A stretch of DNA of 10,281 nt from Bacteroidales bacterium (GTDB taxonomy: Bacteria > Bacteroidota > Bacteroidia > Bacteroidales > UBA7960): positions 1 to 10,281 of the forward strand of contig SKYG01000075.1 in the NCBI GenBank assembly GCA_007128045.1. The letters are read 5' to 3'. The notes under the pieces are model-generated. The model saw only the letters and a program-made list of their open reading frames with translations, was not told where the DNA came from and made no database searches. The position numbers and the translations under genes are program-made. How positions within the stretch are numbered: position 1 is the first letter of the stretch; each line of letters opens with the position of its first letter. Shown in pieces: positions 1 through 7,837 of the stretch.

Positions 1-1
1 A

Positions 2-187
2 GTAGCCCACCGGCAGGAAAAGAAAACAATATACTGGCACATCGGCGAGGACTACATAGGAGAGACCCAAACACCCCACAGGATGGCATTAAACCCACCC
101 TACGGATTTCATCTGTTAACCTTGGTAGACGAGGACGGACAACGCCTGACACGTGTTTTTGAGATCGTTAGCAGGGAAGATAGTTGA
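2..187 (+). CDS. pbpC: Penicillin-binding protein 1C, C-terminal fragment
   Basis: The reading frame is open from the left edge and ends at TGA 185-187, giving 61 residues of a protein whose start lies outside the window. The tail contains YWHIGEDYIGET, then a loop with NPPYGFH and LLTLVDEDGQRLTRVFEI. This pattern (an aromatic 'W-h-G' strand, then G-x-H-x-L-T-L-V-D-x-x-G-x-x) resembles the C-terminal beta-sandwich domain (BiPBP_C) of bifunctional penicillin-binding protein 1C. That protein polymerises and cross-links peptidoglycan at the periplasmic face of the inner membrane. None of the transglycosylase or transpeptidase motifs are in view, so the assignment rests on the tail alone. It converges on tamL with only 47 bp between the stop codons. 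Other Ig-like periplasmic domains are possible alternatives. Confidence 0.72.
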   Translation, partial: VAHRQEKKTIYWHIGEDYIGETQTPHRMALNPPYGFHLLTLVDEDGQRLTRVFEIVSREDS

Positions 188-196
188 GTTGTTAAA

Positions 197-236
197 CCTT
201 CGACCTTCGACCTTCGACCTTCGACCTTTGACCTTT
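197..236. repeat. Heptamer tandem array (CCTTCGA)n between convergent genes
   Basis: Four exact CCTTCGA units (197-224) are followed by CCTTTGA and a partial CCTTT. The array fills nearly the whole gap between pbpC and tamL, and its last two bases lie inside the tamL stop codon (TTA at 235-237 on the plus strand). On the tamL sense strand the unit reads GGTCGAA or a rotation of it. The same unit recurs at 8837-8866. Confidence 0.95.
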
Positions 237-2580
237 AAAACGGGTATCCTATAGCCAGGTTCAGAACGAGGTTGTCGCGGCGCCATTGCCGGTTGAGGAA
301 ACGGATGGGTTCGAAAAAGCCATTTGTTTCTGTGTAGGGTATTGCCAGGGGAAATGCCAGGTCGAAGCGCAGGATAAAGAATGTCACATCAAAGCGTAAC
401 CCGGCACCGGCGCCCAACGCCATCTGACTGTAGAAGTTATCCCACTGAAATTGCCCTCCGGGAGTGTTTTCATCAGCTTCCAGTCGCCATACATTGCCAG
501 CATCGGCAAACACAGCAGCCTTTATGATGTTGGTCAGGTTAAAGCGGTACTCCACATTCATCTCGAGTTTTACCTCTCCTGTCTGGTAAATGTTAAACCC
601 CCTGGCCTGATCTTCATCAGGCATGTAGGATCCCGGGCCCAGCGTTCGAGGCTGGAAGGCCCTGATACTGTTCGAGCCCCCGGTGGTAAACAACTTCATA
701 TATGGTAGCGAGGAGGAGTTTCCATAAGGCACGCCCACTCCGGCAAGAAAACGTGTGGCCAGCCTGCGGCCCTGGCTAAAACGCCGGTAATACCTAAGGT
801 CGATGTCGGCTTTTGAATATTGTGCAAACCCTTGTCCAAGATATGTATACTCCCCCTCATCATTCTTGCCGGCACCCAGCAAAGTGGATACGGGGTACAA
901 CAGATTTCCCGACAGGTCGAGATTTATGTTGGCATAATAATCATTAACACGCTGCTCAGCATCTTTCAGCTGGGAGTTGTAAAAATATGAATATTCAGGT
1001 CCCAGAATAAACTGTTCGAACAAGCCCCTCCGCAGAAGACTTCCTACTGGTAAGGTGCGATCCAGATTTTCTGAAACCTGTCCAAGCACAAACAGATTAA
1101 AGATCACAGGTGAAAGCCGGTGCCTGATTGTCTGACTCTGGTTCCACTCGTAACCAAAATTCAGCTTAATGGATGTCAGGCCAAATGCATCCGTGCGGTT
1201 TAGAAAGTTCACGCCCAAACTGATATTGGTGCGCGGCACAAAACCAGATGCCTCTGGTTTTAATCCCGAAGGCATCAGGACAAACCGCGGCAAGGTCACG
1301 CCCGACTCCAGCCCGAACTCCCAGGAAGATGCCGCTGGAAGCTGCCTGCTGACAAGGGCTTCATAGGAGGCGTTCAGCCCAAACGTGAGATGCTCTGCAC
1401 CGCCGAGCCAATTGATGTTTGTAAAAGAAGCCGACAACCCCGGCCCGGCAAAATTATTGGACTTACTTACTCCCCTGATCTCGGCCGACAAACGTTTTTT
1501 CGGAGCAGGCACCAACAGCACGCCAACATCCAAAAAATTATTATTCCCCTCATAACGGGGCATAAACCGAATATTCACAAAACGAAACACGCCCAGACCC
1601 GCCAGATGGGCCAGGCTTTTATCGTGATTATCCACGTCGTAAATATCACCTGATTGAAGAAAAAGTGCCTGATCGATGATCTGTGGCCTGAACTGCTTAT
1701 TCTCATCATGAATGATCAAGCCCTCCCTTACCGGCGATTCGTGTTCTATTCGTTCACGCCACTCAGCACCCGGCTCATAGTCGGCAAACACATTCACTTG
1801 CCCTATCTTAAACAGGTACCCCGCTTCAGAAGGGATGTCGGCTTTTATCGTCGGATGGATGCTTACTGTCCGGTTACCACCCATTGTATCCGCATGAAAC
1901 AGGATATGATCCGGATGAAAATAGAAATATCCCAGGCGCTTCAGGTTTTTGTCAATGCGGTTCCGCTCCCTCTTCAACACATCAAGACTGTATGGGCTAC
2001 CCTCCCGGATCAGTGTATTGCCTAAAATACTATCAACCATTGTTTCAATCTTCGTTTCATGCTCCATGCCGTGAACCTGGCTGAACAGATATGGTGGCCT
2101 GACCCTTACGTGGTAATCGACCGAGGCTGTCTGATCCTTTTCTTGGGTCTGGTAGCTTACCTCTGCATCAAAAAAGCCCAGATGAAACAGTCTGTTCTCC
2201 ATCAGACTTTTACTGCGTTGCACATCATTAATATCGAAGATTACAGGAGGTCTTCCCAGCCGGTTGCGCATCATATGCCTTAAGCCCCTTCCTGTAGGTT
2301 CGCCTGCAACATTATACAGCCATAACCTGGGCCTCCATATCAGCACCTTCTGGTTAGGTACCGGACGGATTACACGTTCCATCTCCTGCTCCAGCCTGTC
2401 CTTTCCTTCAACCTTCTCTTCTGACTCAATGGCAATGCGACTACCGGTATACAGCTTCTCCCCCTCTTCAAGATACCGGAGGTTCGAACACCCGGACACC
2501 AATACCAAACCAAACAACAAAACAGGTAAGATATTTTTATACCCAAACATTATTATAATATTTCGACCCATCAACATCAT
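235..2580 (-). CDS. tamL: Translocation and assembly module lipoprotein TamL (Omp85/BamA superfamily)
   Basis: This 781-residue protein has an N-terminal signal peptide (hydrophobic run ILPVLLFGLVLV, residues 17-28) ending in a lipobox LVSGC with the lipidated cysteine at residue 31. The mature start, CSNLRYLEEGEKLYTG, is typical of TamL. Residues about 110-360 carry POTRA-like modules. Residues about 363 to the end form the surface-antigen beta-barrel, ending in GYPF with a terminal phenylalanine, as expected for a BAM-recognised beta-signal. TamL replaces TamA in Bacteroidota; it sits in the outer membrane and pairs with TamB to insert or move envelope components. There is no run of acidic residues after the cysteine that would signal surface export, so the lipidated end should face the periplasm. 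The start at 2580 (or the ATG at 2577) is favoured by GGAGA at 2585-2589. An internal ATG at 2550 would give a more compact signal peptide and remains possible. It lies downstream of tamB on the same strand. Confidence 0.9.
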   Translation of the reverse strand: MMLMGRNIIIMFGYKNILPVLLFGLVLVSGCSNLRYLEEGEKLYTGSRIAIESEEKVEGKDRLEQEMERVIRPVPNQKVLIWRPRLWLYNVAGEPTGRGLRHMMRNRLGRPPVIFDINDVQRSKSLMENRLFHLGFFDAEVSYQTQEKDQTASVDYHVRVRPPYLFSQVHGMEHETKIETMVDSILGNTLIREGSPYSLDVLKRERNRIDKNLKRLGYFYFHPDHILFHADTMGGNRTVSIHPTIKADIPSEAGYLFKIGQVNVFADYEPGAEWRERIEHESPVREGLIIHDENKQFRPQIIDQALFLQSGDIYDVDNHDKSLAHLAGLGVFRFVNIRFMPRYEGNNNFLDVGVLLVPAPKKRLSAEIRGVSKSNNFAGPGLSASFTNINWLGGAEHLTFGLNASYEALVSRQLPAASSWEFGLESGVTLPRFVLMPSGLKPEASGFVPRTNISLGVNFLNRTDAFGLTSIKLNFGYEWNQSQTIRHRLSPVIFNLFVLGQVSENLDRTLPVGSLLRRGLFEQFILGPEYSYFYNSQLKDAEQRVNDYYANINLDLSGNLLYPVSTLLGAGKNDEGEYTYLGQGFAQYSKADIDLRYYRRFSQGRRLATRFLAGVGVPYGNSSSLPYMKLFTTGGSNSIRAFQPRTLGPGSYMPDEDQARGFNIYQTGEVKLEMNVEYRFNLTNIIKAAVFADAGNVWRLEADENTPGGQFQWDNFYSQMALGAGAGLRFDVTFFILRFDLAFPLAIPYTETNGFFEPIRFLNRQWRRDNLVLNLAIGYPF

Positions 2581-2584
2581 TCAT

Positions 2585-2589
2585 TCTCC
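2585..2589 (-). promoter_or_regulatory. Shine-Dalgarno-like GGAGA before tamL
   Basis: The minus strand reads GGAGA 4 nt before the ATG at 2580 and 7 nt before the ATG at 2577. It is one of the few purine-rich candidate ribosome sites in the window. It supports one of these two starts over the internal ATG at 2550. Confidence 0.45.
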
Positions 2590-2659
2590 ATAATTTAGTC
2601 CAGCGCTAGCATATCGTAATAATTTGACATCCATATGTATACGATCTGACAATTGTATT

Positions 2660-2891
2660 GGCCGGGCTTGACCGGCCATCGTTTACGTTCAAGAGACTTC
2701 CGTAGGGACAGGGCTAGACCTGTCCACAAATTCGTCCAGATCAACCATATTCCAAGGTTTTTCAATTTTCAACCATCATCGGACAGGCCAAGCCCTGTCA
2801 CTACAGATGCAACTTATCGTTGTTTGCGGACAGGCCCAGTCCTGTCACTACAGCTGCACCTCACGTTAAATGTAGGCCGGTCAAGCCCGGC
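2660..2891. repeat. Array of five REP-like hairpin palindromes, about 47-bp period
   Basis: Five short inverted repeats are present, each with a 6-nt loop. D: GGCCGG/CCGGCC (2660-2677). A: GGACAGG/CCTGTCC (2706-2725). B: GACAGG/CCTGTC (2782-2799). C: GACAGG/CCTGTC (2829-2846). E: GCCGG/CCGGC (2876-2891). Their centres are 47, 75, 47 and 46 bp apart. B and C carry CACTACAG on their right side, while A carries the related CCGTAGGG on its left, so the units have an orientation: D and A point one way, and B, C and E the other. The outermost copies are perfect 17-bp inverted repeats of each other (2661-2677 versus 2875-2891). In the tamB-tamL transcript, each would fold into a small hairpin. This looks like a REP/BIME-type or MITE-derived cluster; the family is not identified. 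Confidence 0.85.
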
Positions 2892-2913
2892 ATATATCAA
2901 CCTGTAGCCTCGT

Positions 2914-2998
2914 AATTCCTCAACTCCTAAACTCCTAAACTCCTCAACTCTTAAACTCCTCAACTCTTAAACTCTTAAACTCCTCAACTCCTAAACTA
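2914..2998. repeat. Octamer tandem array (AACTCCTA)n abutting the tamB stop
   Basis: Ten consecutive 8-bp units run from 2914 to 2993, with the pattern AA(C/T)TC(C/T)T(A/C), followed by a partial AACTA that runs into the tamB stop (CTA 2996-2998 on the plus strand, TAG on the sense strand). On the tamB sense strand the unit is TAGGAGTT, with TGAGGAGTT and TAAGAGTT variants. Because 8 is not a multiple of 3, it places TAG, TGA or TAA in all three forward frames just after the gene. Confidence 0.95.
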
Positions 2999-5900
2999 TC
3001 CCCCATCTTTCCTTCCAAACAGCTCCTTCAATCGATTGTACGTGCGGTTATAGAGCAATGCAACTCCTGTTTCTATCACCTGCCCTTCAAACAAATCATC
3101 AAACTCTTTTTTTCTGAATCCTTTCAAGACAAGATTTCCTGAAGGCGTCAACACATATTCTATAGAAAAGTCACCGGCAATATCTCCAGCAGATGTGTTG
3201 CGTCTGCTTTCATCTTCCAGTTCAATATTTCCGCCGACGGTGACCCTGAGCCTTTCATCAAAGAAATTCTTTGAAACTTCGAGGTTCAGCTGTGTACTAC
3301 CCCTAAATCCGGCTTCTGTCGCACCTTCAAATGATTCGATATCGAAGTGTATGTCAATGCCACGAACATACTGATCTGACAAACGGTTTAGCTGTTGCGT
3401 CAGGAGGCGGCTTGCGCTCGACCTTGCAGCAGCGCTTACACCTGGACCTTCCATGCCTGCGTCGAAGGGATTTTCGGGTATGAAGCTGCCAATGGTGAGC
3501 AGGGCAAATACCTGCTTGTTCAGTTCCGATTCATTCTGGCTCAGCTGGTTCAGACGTGACTGAAGCCTTCCACCCAGGGCATTTTGCTGATCAGGAGGCA
3601 GAGAGATGTCAAAGCTGATATGCGGTGTGTTTAATGGCCCTTTCATTTCAAGAAAGACCTGAAAAGGAAAAGTTTGCCTGAGTGCCATCTCTGACAAGTC
3701 TCCGGAACCCGGCGATGCACCAAACAACTCCCTTGCCGAGGTTCTTATGTTATATACAGCCCGGATGTCGACATTTGGATTCATCGGATCACCGGTCCAC
3801 ATAATGGTACTGCCCCGAACAATGCCAAACTGCCGCGATAACACATCATAGAATGTCAACAGATAGGTACCCTCCGCCAGCTCATACCTTCCAGACAAGG
3901 ATATTCTTCCTCCGGGGTCAGTTCCATAGCTTATCATGCCACCACCTTTTATACTTAGAAAGTCACCGGCATATTCATCGATATTGATCCTGACACTTGT
4001 CATCGGATCAACCTCTACATTGATGCTGACGTCCAGATTACTGAATGAAGAGGCTAAGGCGTCAGTACTCGTCGATGCGGGTGTGTCAAAACCATCAGCA
4101 TCCGGCGAGATAAACAAGACGATCCCTTCATCTCCAATAGCCTCAGGTGCCGACTGTGGCAGGTTCATAATGAATGATGATCCTTCATTAAGCTTTAAAC
4201 TACCGTCAATGACCGGACTACTCAGGTTACCGCGGAGCCTTAGATTACTGTTGATCATCACCCTGCCTGAGAGCAGTTCATTTTGACCCGGCTCAAGCCG
4301 TAGCGCCAAAAAGTTTTCAGAGGTAAGGTTCAAATCAAATACCGGATTAAAGAAATCGGCGGTATTGATCGTCCCGCTCAGCGAAGCCCTCCTCCCCTGT
4401 GGGTCTAGCAAAGAAAAATTACTGAAGTTGACCCGGTCGCGTTCAAACAGGATGGTTTCATCAGGCATTGAATAATATACATTTACAAAGCTGGCCAAAA
4501 AACGGGCATCCTTAAAAGCAATACTTCCGGAATAGTTAAGGTTGGCAGGCGGGCCCCATACCCTGACATCTCCCACGACAATCCCTTCCAATTCCTCAAT
4601 CGCTCCCGAAGTAAATACCTCAAGAGCCGATAATTCGAGGCGTCTGATCACCAAAGACACTTCCATGTCAGGGTCATCTTGCAAGGAATAGCGTCCACTG
4701 GCCTCCAGTTGGTTACCAAAATTCCTGATCGATGCATCAAAAAAATAGGATGAAAGATCACCGCTATGCAGCCGTAATGTTATATCACCAAAGGTATCAT
4801 CTGAATAGCCGAATGTGCTGATAGTCAGATCAGCCAAAAACGACAGATCCTCTGTTACATCATGTACCTGAAGCGTGCCATCAATAATACCAGACAGAGG
4901 GTATAAAGCATCACGGGAAAAAACTTGTTCAAGGTCAGAATCCTTAAATATCACTTTCATGTCGCTTAGATCGCCGCTTGCCGCAACCCATGGTTCTCCT
5001 GTTTTCTCGCCTGCCCATAACGACAACTGCAAACGTTGATCCTCAATAACTGCAGCTGTAGAGATTGCATGAAGCTCTATCCCTGCAACACGTATATTTT
5101 CAAACCCTACTTCAAATGTAGCCTTCTCTGGATCAGTTATTGAATGAATATCTATGCCCTTCAATCCAATACCACTATAGACGATGTCAGGTATCAAGCC
5201 ATTAAAATACAAGGCTCCTGTCGTTCCATCAAACCCTCCATCAAACGAAAATTTTTCAAAAGATTCAAGTTCCGGCAATAACACCTCGGTATACCAACCT
5301 GAAGGGTTTATGGTAAAAGAAAAGCTGAACTTCTCGTGGGATAAAGAATCGCTGAACTTCTCGTGGGATAAAGAATCAACAACTGCTTCGTCGTCAATTC
5401 CAAAATATGAATTCAGATGATTTGCCATTACCGGTTGAATGTTCAGGGGAGATATGTTTCCCCGGTAATCTGCGGTAAGTATTTCTGAATGCACTTCAAG
5501 CATAAACGACCGATCCGGTGCTGTCTGGTCAGCAAAATTTGTTGCTGGTTCAAGGGGGGATGAAGCCAGTACAATTAGCGAATCCAACCTATAGGTCTGA
5601 TCCCCGAACAACAGATCAGTATGGGTAAGATGCACCATCCCATCAAAGAAATTATCCGGGGTGAGTGTGAGGTCAGCAAGTAATGAGGTTTTTAGCAGCA
5701 AGGTGTCTTCCGTCAGGTTTAATGCACGGCCATCCAGGTAGAATAAGTCAACGACAGCTCTTATTGTTGGATAGTCGTCGTTGAGAGAAACCTCACCGGT
5801 CAACGAAAAAGACAGGTTTTCATCATGGTAAGATGCTTCAAGTGTCGATAATTCGTAGTACACCTTTCCGTGCAGAGCCAAATCCTTGTAATCATAATTA

Positions 5901-7618
5901 TTGATAGTTGCATTGTTTAAGTTGATGCCGACATCAACATCCATGGTTTCGACCGTAAGGCCGGACCCAACGATGTCAAACGCTCCGGAAACATCTCCCT
6001 GTAGCATCTCAAGACCAAGTATCTCGCCAAGCATCAAACGATCCATTGTAATTTGGGAATCATAAGAGGCTATCTTTCCCGGCAGATCTGTAAAAGCAGC
6101 CTTTATGCGTATAGCCCCAAAATCGGTATTTATTGCCACCCTGGTCATAAAGTCACGGTAGGTGCCGTCAAAGTATATGAGTGACTCTATCGTTGGTGGC
6201 AATTGATACTGATTTGACAGATTGGCCAGCATGGAGATATTGTTCCAACCCTCCGTTTTGGTTGTAAGCCGGATTTCCGGAAAAAGAAACCCGGCATGAT
6301 CGATATCAGGGAGCCCGGATATATCGCCGCGAAGTTTCAGCTCCAGCAAACCGGGAACCTCCAGCTCCATAGCCTCGAGTGATAAGCGATCAAGCTGCCC
6401 CTGTATACTTCCTGTCAGATGTATGGCACCATGGTGGGCGAGCAGTTCTTTTAAAGTAGGATTGTCAGGCACTAATTTGGTAATATCCTGACCAAGGCGG
6501 AAACGGTTTATTCCGAGCATCAGGTTTGGACTGTCAAATTGGGTATCAGCTGAATTCAGCAGATCGAAAGCCTCTTCCAGACTGGTATCCAGGAAAAGGT
6601 TGGCATAGAGGTAGCTATCTGTCGTTTCCAAAGCCATATCCTGAATAGAAATACCATCTCCAATGGCTAGTCCGGCAGAGAGTTTGCCAATCTGAATCTG
6701 ATCCATCATATTACCTGTAAGCGAAACAAGATCAAGACCCGCCGTATCTTTTCTCAGAATGAGGTTCTCTGCCAGGATATCCAGATCAAACACATCAGGC
6801 TCACCATCATGCGATGCCATTACAAGCTTCACACCCCTGGCATCTAGTCTCTGTAAGGCAAGGTCGATATCCGGGAACAGGTATGGGCCAGGTTCCTTTT
6901 CAGGCCGTTGAACAGCCGGTTCGCTGGTGGTGAGCGTTACAAAAAGATCTTCTATTTTGGTTTTTCCCACATGATATATAGATTGGGATGGGTCTATGTT
7001 ATCCATGCCTGTACTAAACTGTCCTAAAGAAAGATATACATCCATCCCATCCATATAGTCAAAGAAATGTACCCGCGCATCTTTCAGTCTGAATGCATCC
7101 AGAGAGAACGACCAGGCGGGGGTTTGATCTTCACTGTCAGACATGGAGTCTTCTGTCATCATCGTGTCAGTTTCAGAAATAATTGTGTTATTCTCCAATT
7201 CATTGTCCGACATAAGGGATTGAAAAAGAACATCGTAATTAAACACCGTATCTGGTTTGGCTCGTGTAATGTTGGCAGTAATATTTCCGAGAGTGAGCTG
7301 TCTGACATGTATATGATTGCGCATCAGAGGCCGCATACGCAGACTCACCCCGATATGATCGGCAAACAGCAATGTGTCACCTGTAAGGTCTTCGAGATAT
7401 ACCCCCTTCAGGGTCACTGATCCGGTAATACGAAGGGCCACCCTGGCAATGGATATTTCTGTACCTGTTCTGTCCGAAAATCCATCGGTTATTTTTGAGA
7501 TGAGTCTGGTTTGAATATATGGTAATTGTATGGTAGCTGCCAACAATACGATTAAAAGCACCAGGACGGACAATATCCGCAACATCCACCTGATGATCCA
7601 TAATCCGTATTTTCTCAT
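2996..7618 (-). CDS. tamB: Translocation and assembly module inner-membrane protein TamB
   Basis: The protein has 1540 residues from the ATG at 7618. It opens with a basic stretch (MRKYGLWIIRWMLR) and one membrane anchor (about residues 15-30), followed by an AsmA-like beginning (LPYIQTRLISKI). A short acidic, low-complexity linker lies at about 137-165. A very long periplasmic beta-rich region of repeated short strands follows, of the kind that forms a hydrophobic groove (beta-taco) in TamB. The conserved C-terminal TamB domain (DUF490) covers about the last 350 residues, including GTYLLTFYDVLSRQFG near 1249 and GDPMNPNVDIRAVY shortly after. In the family, the C-terminus contacts the outer-membrane partner, here TamL encoded downstream, and the protein bridges the periplasm for protein assembly and probably phospholipid transport. 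The frame stays open to a GTG at 7693, but that extension is built from an intergenic palindrome and lacks a membrane-anchor pattern, so 7618 is preferred. No clear Shine-Dalgarno is seen. Confidence 0.92.
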   Translation of the reverse strand: MRKYGLWIIRWMLRILSVLVLLIVLLAATIQLPYIQTRLISKITDGFSDRTGTEISIARVALRITGSVTLKGVYLEDLTGDTLLFADHIGVSLRMRPLMRNHIHVRQLTLGNITANITRAKPDTVFNYDVLFQSLMSDNELENNTIISETDTMMTEDSMSDSEDQTPAWSFSLDAFRLKDARVHFFDYMDGMDVYLSLGQFSTGMDNIDPSQSIYHVGKTKIEDLFVTLTTSEPAVQRPEKEPGPYLFPDIDLALQRLDARGVKLVMASHDGEPDVFDLDILAENLILRKDTAGLDLVSLTGNMMDQIQIGKLSAGLAIGDGISIQDMALETTDSYLYANLFLDTSLEEAFDLLNSADTQFDSPNLMLGINRFRLGQDITKLVPDNPTLKELLAHHGAIHLTGSIQGQLDRLSLEAMELEVPGLLELKLRGDISGLPDIDHAGFLFPEIRLTTKTEGWNNISMLANLSNQYQLPPTIESLIYFDGTYRDFMTRVAINTDFGAIRIKAAFTDLPGKIASYDSQITMDRLMLGEILGLEMLQGDVSGAFDIVGSGLTVETMDVDVGINLNNATINNYDYKDLALHGKVYYELSTLEASYHDENLSFSLTGEVSLNDDYPTIRAVVDLFYLDGRALNLTEDTLLLKTSLLADLTLTPDNFFDGMVHLTHTDLLFGDQTYRLDSLIVLASSPLEPATNFADQTAPDRSFMLEVHSEILTADYRGNISPLNIQPVMANHLNSYFGIDDEAVVDSLSHEKFSDSLSHEKFSFSFTINPSGWYTEVLLPELESFEKFSFDGGFDGTTGALYFNGLIPDIVYSGIGLKGIDIHSITDPEKATFEVGFENIRVAGIELHAISTAAVIEDQRLQLSLWAGEKTGEPWVAASGDLSDMKVIFKDSDLEQVFSRDALYPLSGIIDGTLQVHDVTEDLSFLADLTISTFGYSDDTFGDITLRLHSGDLSSYFFDASIRNFGNQLEASGRYSLQDDPDMEVSLVIRRLELSALEVFTSGAIEELEGIVVGDVRVWGPPANLNYSGSIAFKDARFLASFVNVYYSMPDETILFERDRVNFSNFSLLDPQGRRASLSGTINTADFFNPVFDLNLTSENFLALRLEPGQNELLSGRVMINSNLRLRGNLSSPVIDGSLKLNEGSSFIMNLPQSAPEAIGDEGIVLFISPDADGFDTPASTSTDALASSFSNLDVSINVEVDPMTSVRINIDEYAGDFLSIKGGGMISYGTDPGGRISLSGRYELAEGTYLLTFYDVLSRQFGIVRGSTIMWTGDPMNPNVDIRAVYNIRTSARELFGASPGSGDLSEMALRQTFPFQVFLEMKGPLNTPHISFDISLPPDQQNALGGRLQSRLNQLSQNESELNKQVFALLTIGSFIPENPFDAGMEGPGVSAAARSSASRLLTQQLNRLSDQYVRGIDIHFDIESFEGATEAGFRGSTQLNLEVSKNFFDERLRVTVGGNIELEDESRRNTSAGDIAGDFSIEYVLTPSGNLVLKGFRKKEFDDLFEGQVIETGVALLYNRTYNRLKELFGRKDGG
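5324..5377. repeat. Perfect 27-bp tandem duplication inside tamB
   Basis: Bases 5324-5350 and 5351-5377 are identical, giving two in-frame copies of DSLSHEKFS (residues about 748-756 and 757-765 of TamB). There are no mismatches, unlike the diverged structural repeats of the protein, so the duplication is probably recent. Confidence 0.95.
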
Positions 7619-7642
7619 ACCGCGATTGCTATTTAAGATAAT

Positions 7643-7687
7643 TAAAAAGCCTGTCATTAAAAGCGCGTCATGTTGGGCAACAGGCTT
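7643..7687 (-). terminator. Terminator-like inverted repeat in the tamB leader
   Basis: On the minus strand, AAGCCTGT (7687-7680) pairs perfectly with ACAGGCTT (7654-7647) across a 25-nt loop. The second arm is followed directly by TTT and AT-rich sequence, making a run of five T. The shape is that of an intrinsic terminator, although the stem is only 8 bp with half G/C and the loop is long. No minus-strand gene precedes it in view, so if real it would act as a leader attenuator for tamB rather than end another gene. Confidence 0.3.
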
Positions 7688-7690
7688 AGA

Positions 7691-7709
7691 CACTTCGACA
7701 CGCTCAGTG
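7691..7709. repeat. Interspersed CACTTCGAC...CTCAGTG palindrome
   Basis: CACTTCGACACGCTCAGTG is an imperfect palindrome (CACT at one end, AGTG at the other). A near copy of its right half (GCTCAG) recurs a few bases on, at about 7718-7723. From memory, closely related sequences (CACTTCGACTACGCTCAGTG type) are scattered between genes in many Bacteroidota; I cannot check that here. It creates the false upstream extension of the tamB frame. Confidence 0.5.
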
Positions 7710-7785
7710 CAGGCATGCTCAGCCGACAGTAACTGATACCAAACCCTTTTCCAATATACAAAAACGGTCTGAGATAGAAAAAGTT

Positions 7786-7820
7786 TATTGGTAGAAGCGT
7801 CATAAAAAGACGTAATTTTG
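7786..7820 (+). promoter_or_regulatory. Bacteroidota-type promoter for the SUI1 gene
   Basis: TAATTTTG at 7813-7820 matches the phylum's -7 consensus TAnnTTTG exactly. A weaker -33-like TATTG lies at 7786-7790, 22 bp upstream of it, slightly wider than the usual 19-21. Transcription would start just after 7825 and leave a leader of about 85 nt before the ATG at 7911. Confidence 0.5.
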
Positions 7821-7837
7821 TGCTATATATAGATTTT

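Larger units (their letters stand above)
2581..2995. other. 415-bp non-coding gap between tamB and tamL
   Basis: No credible gene lies here. An open frame through the middle on the plus strand is made of the palindromes themselves. The gap contains five spaced hairpin palindromes (2660-2891) and then the octamer array (2914-2998). The roughly 80 bp next to tamL (2581-2659) is AT-rich and could hold a tamL promoter, but I could not find a convincing TTTG / TAnnTTTG pair on the minus strand. Confidence 0.8.

Noticed and set aside
2660..2891. CRISPR array, because of the regular 47-bp period
   Set aside because: Units are short palindromes of varying sequence and in both orientations, the intervals are about 20 bp, and no cas genes are in view.
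2653..2907. Open frame of 84 codons on the plus strand in the tamB-tamL gap
   Set aside because: It is composed of the repeated palindromes and has no protein-like composition or ribosome site.
7067..7420. Plus-strand open frames within tamB, including 5184-5420 and 3936-4286
   Set aside because: They lie opposite a long, well-supported conserved gene and show no recognisable protein features.
7619..7693. Upstream extension of tamB to a GTG start at 7693
   Set aside because: The extra 25 residues come from the leader inverted repeat and the interspersed palindrome. The basic stretch plus membrane anchor expected at the start begins at 7618.
7751..7758. Minus-strand -7 element TATATTGG for tamB
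   Set aside because: It differs from TAnnTTTG at one position and has no clear TTTG about 20 bp upstream; too weak to annotate.
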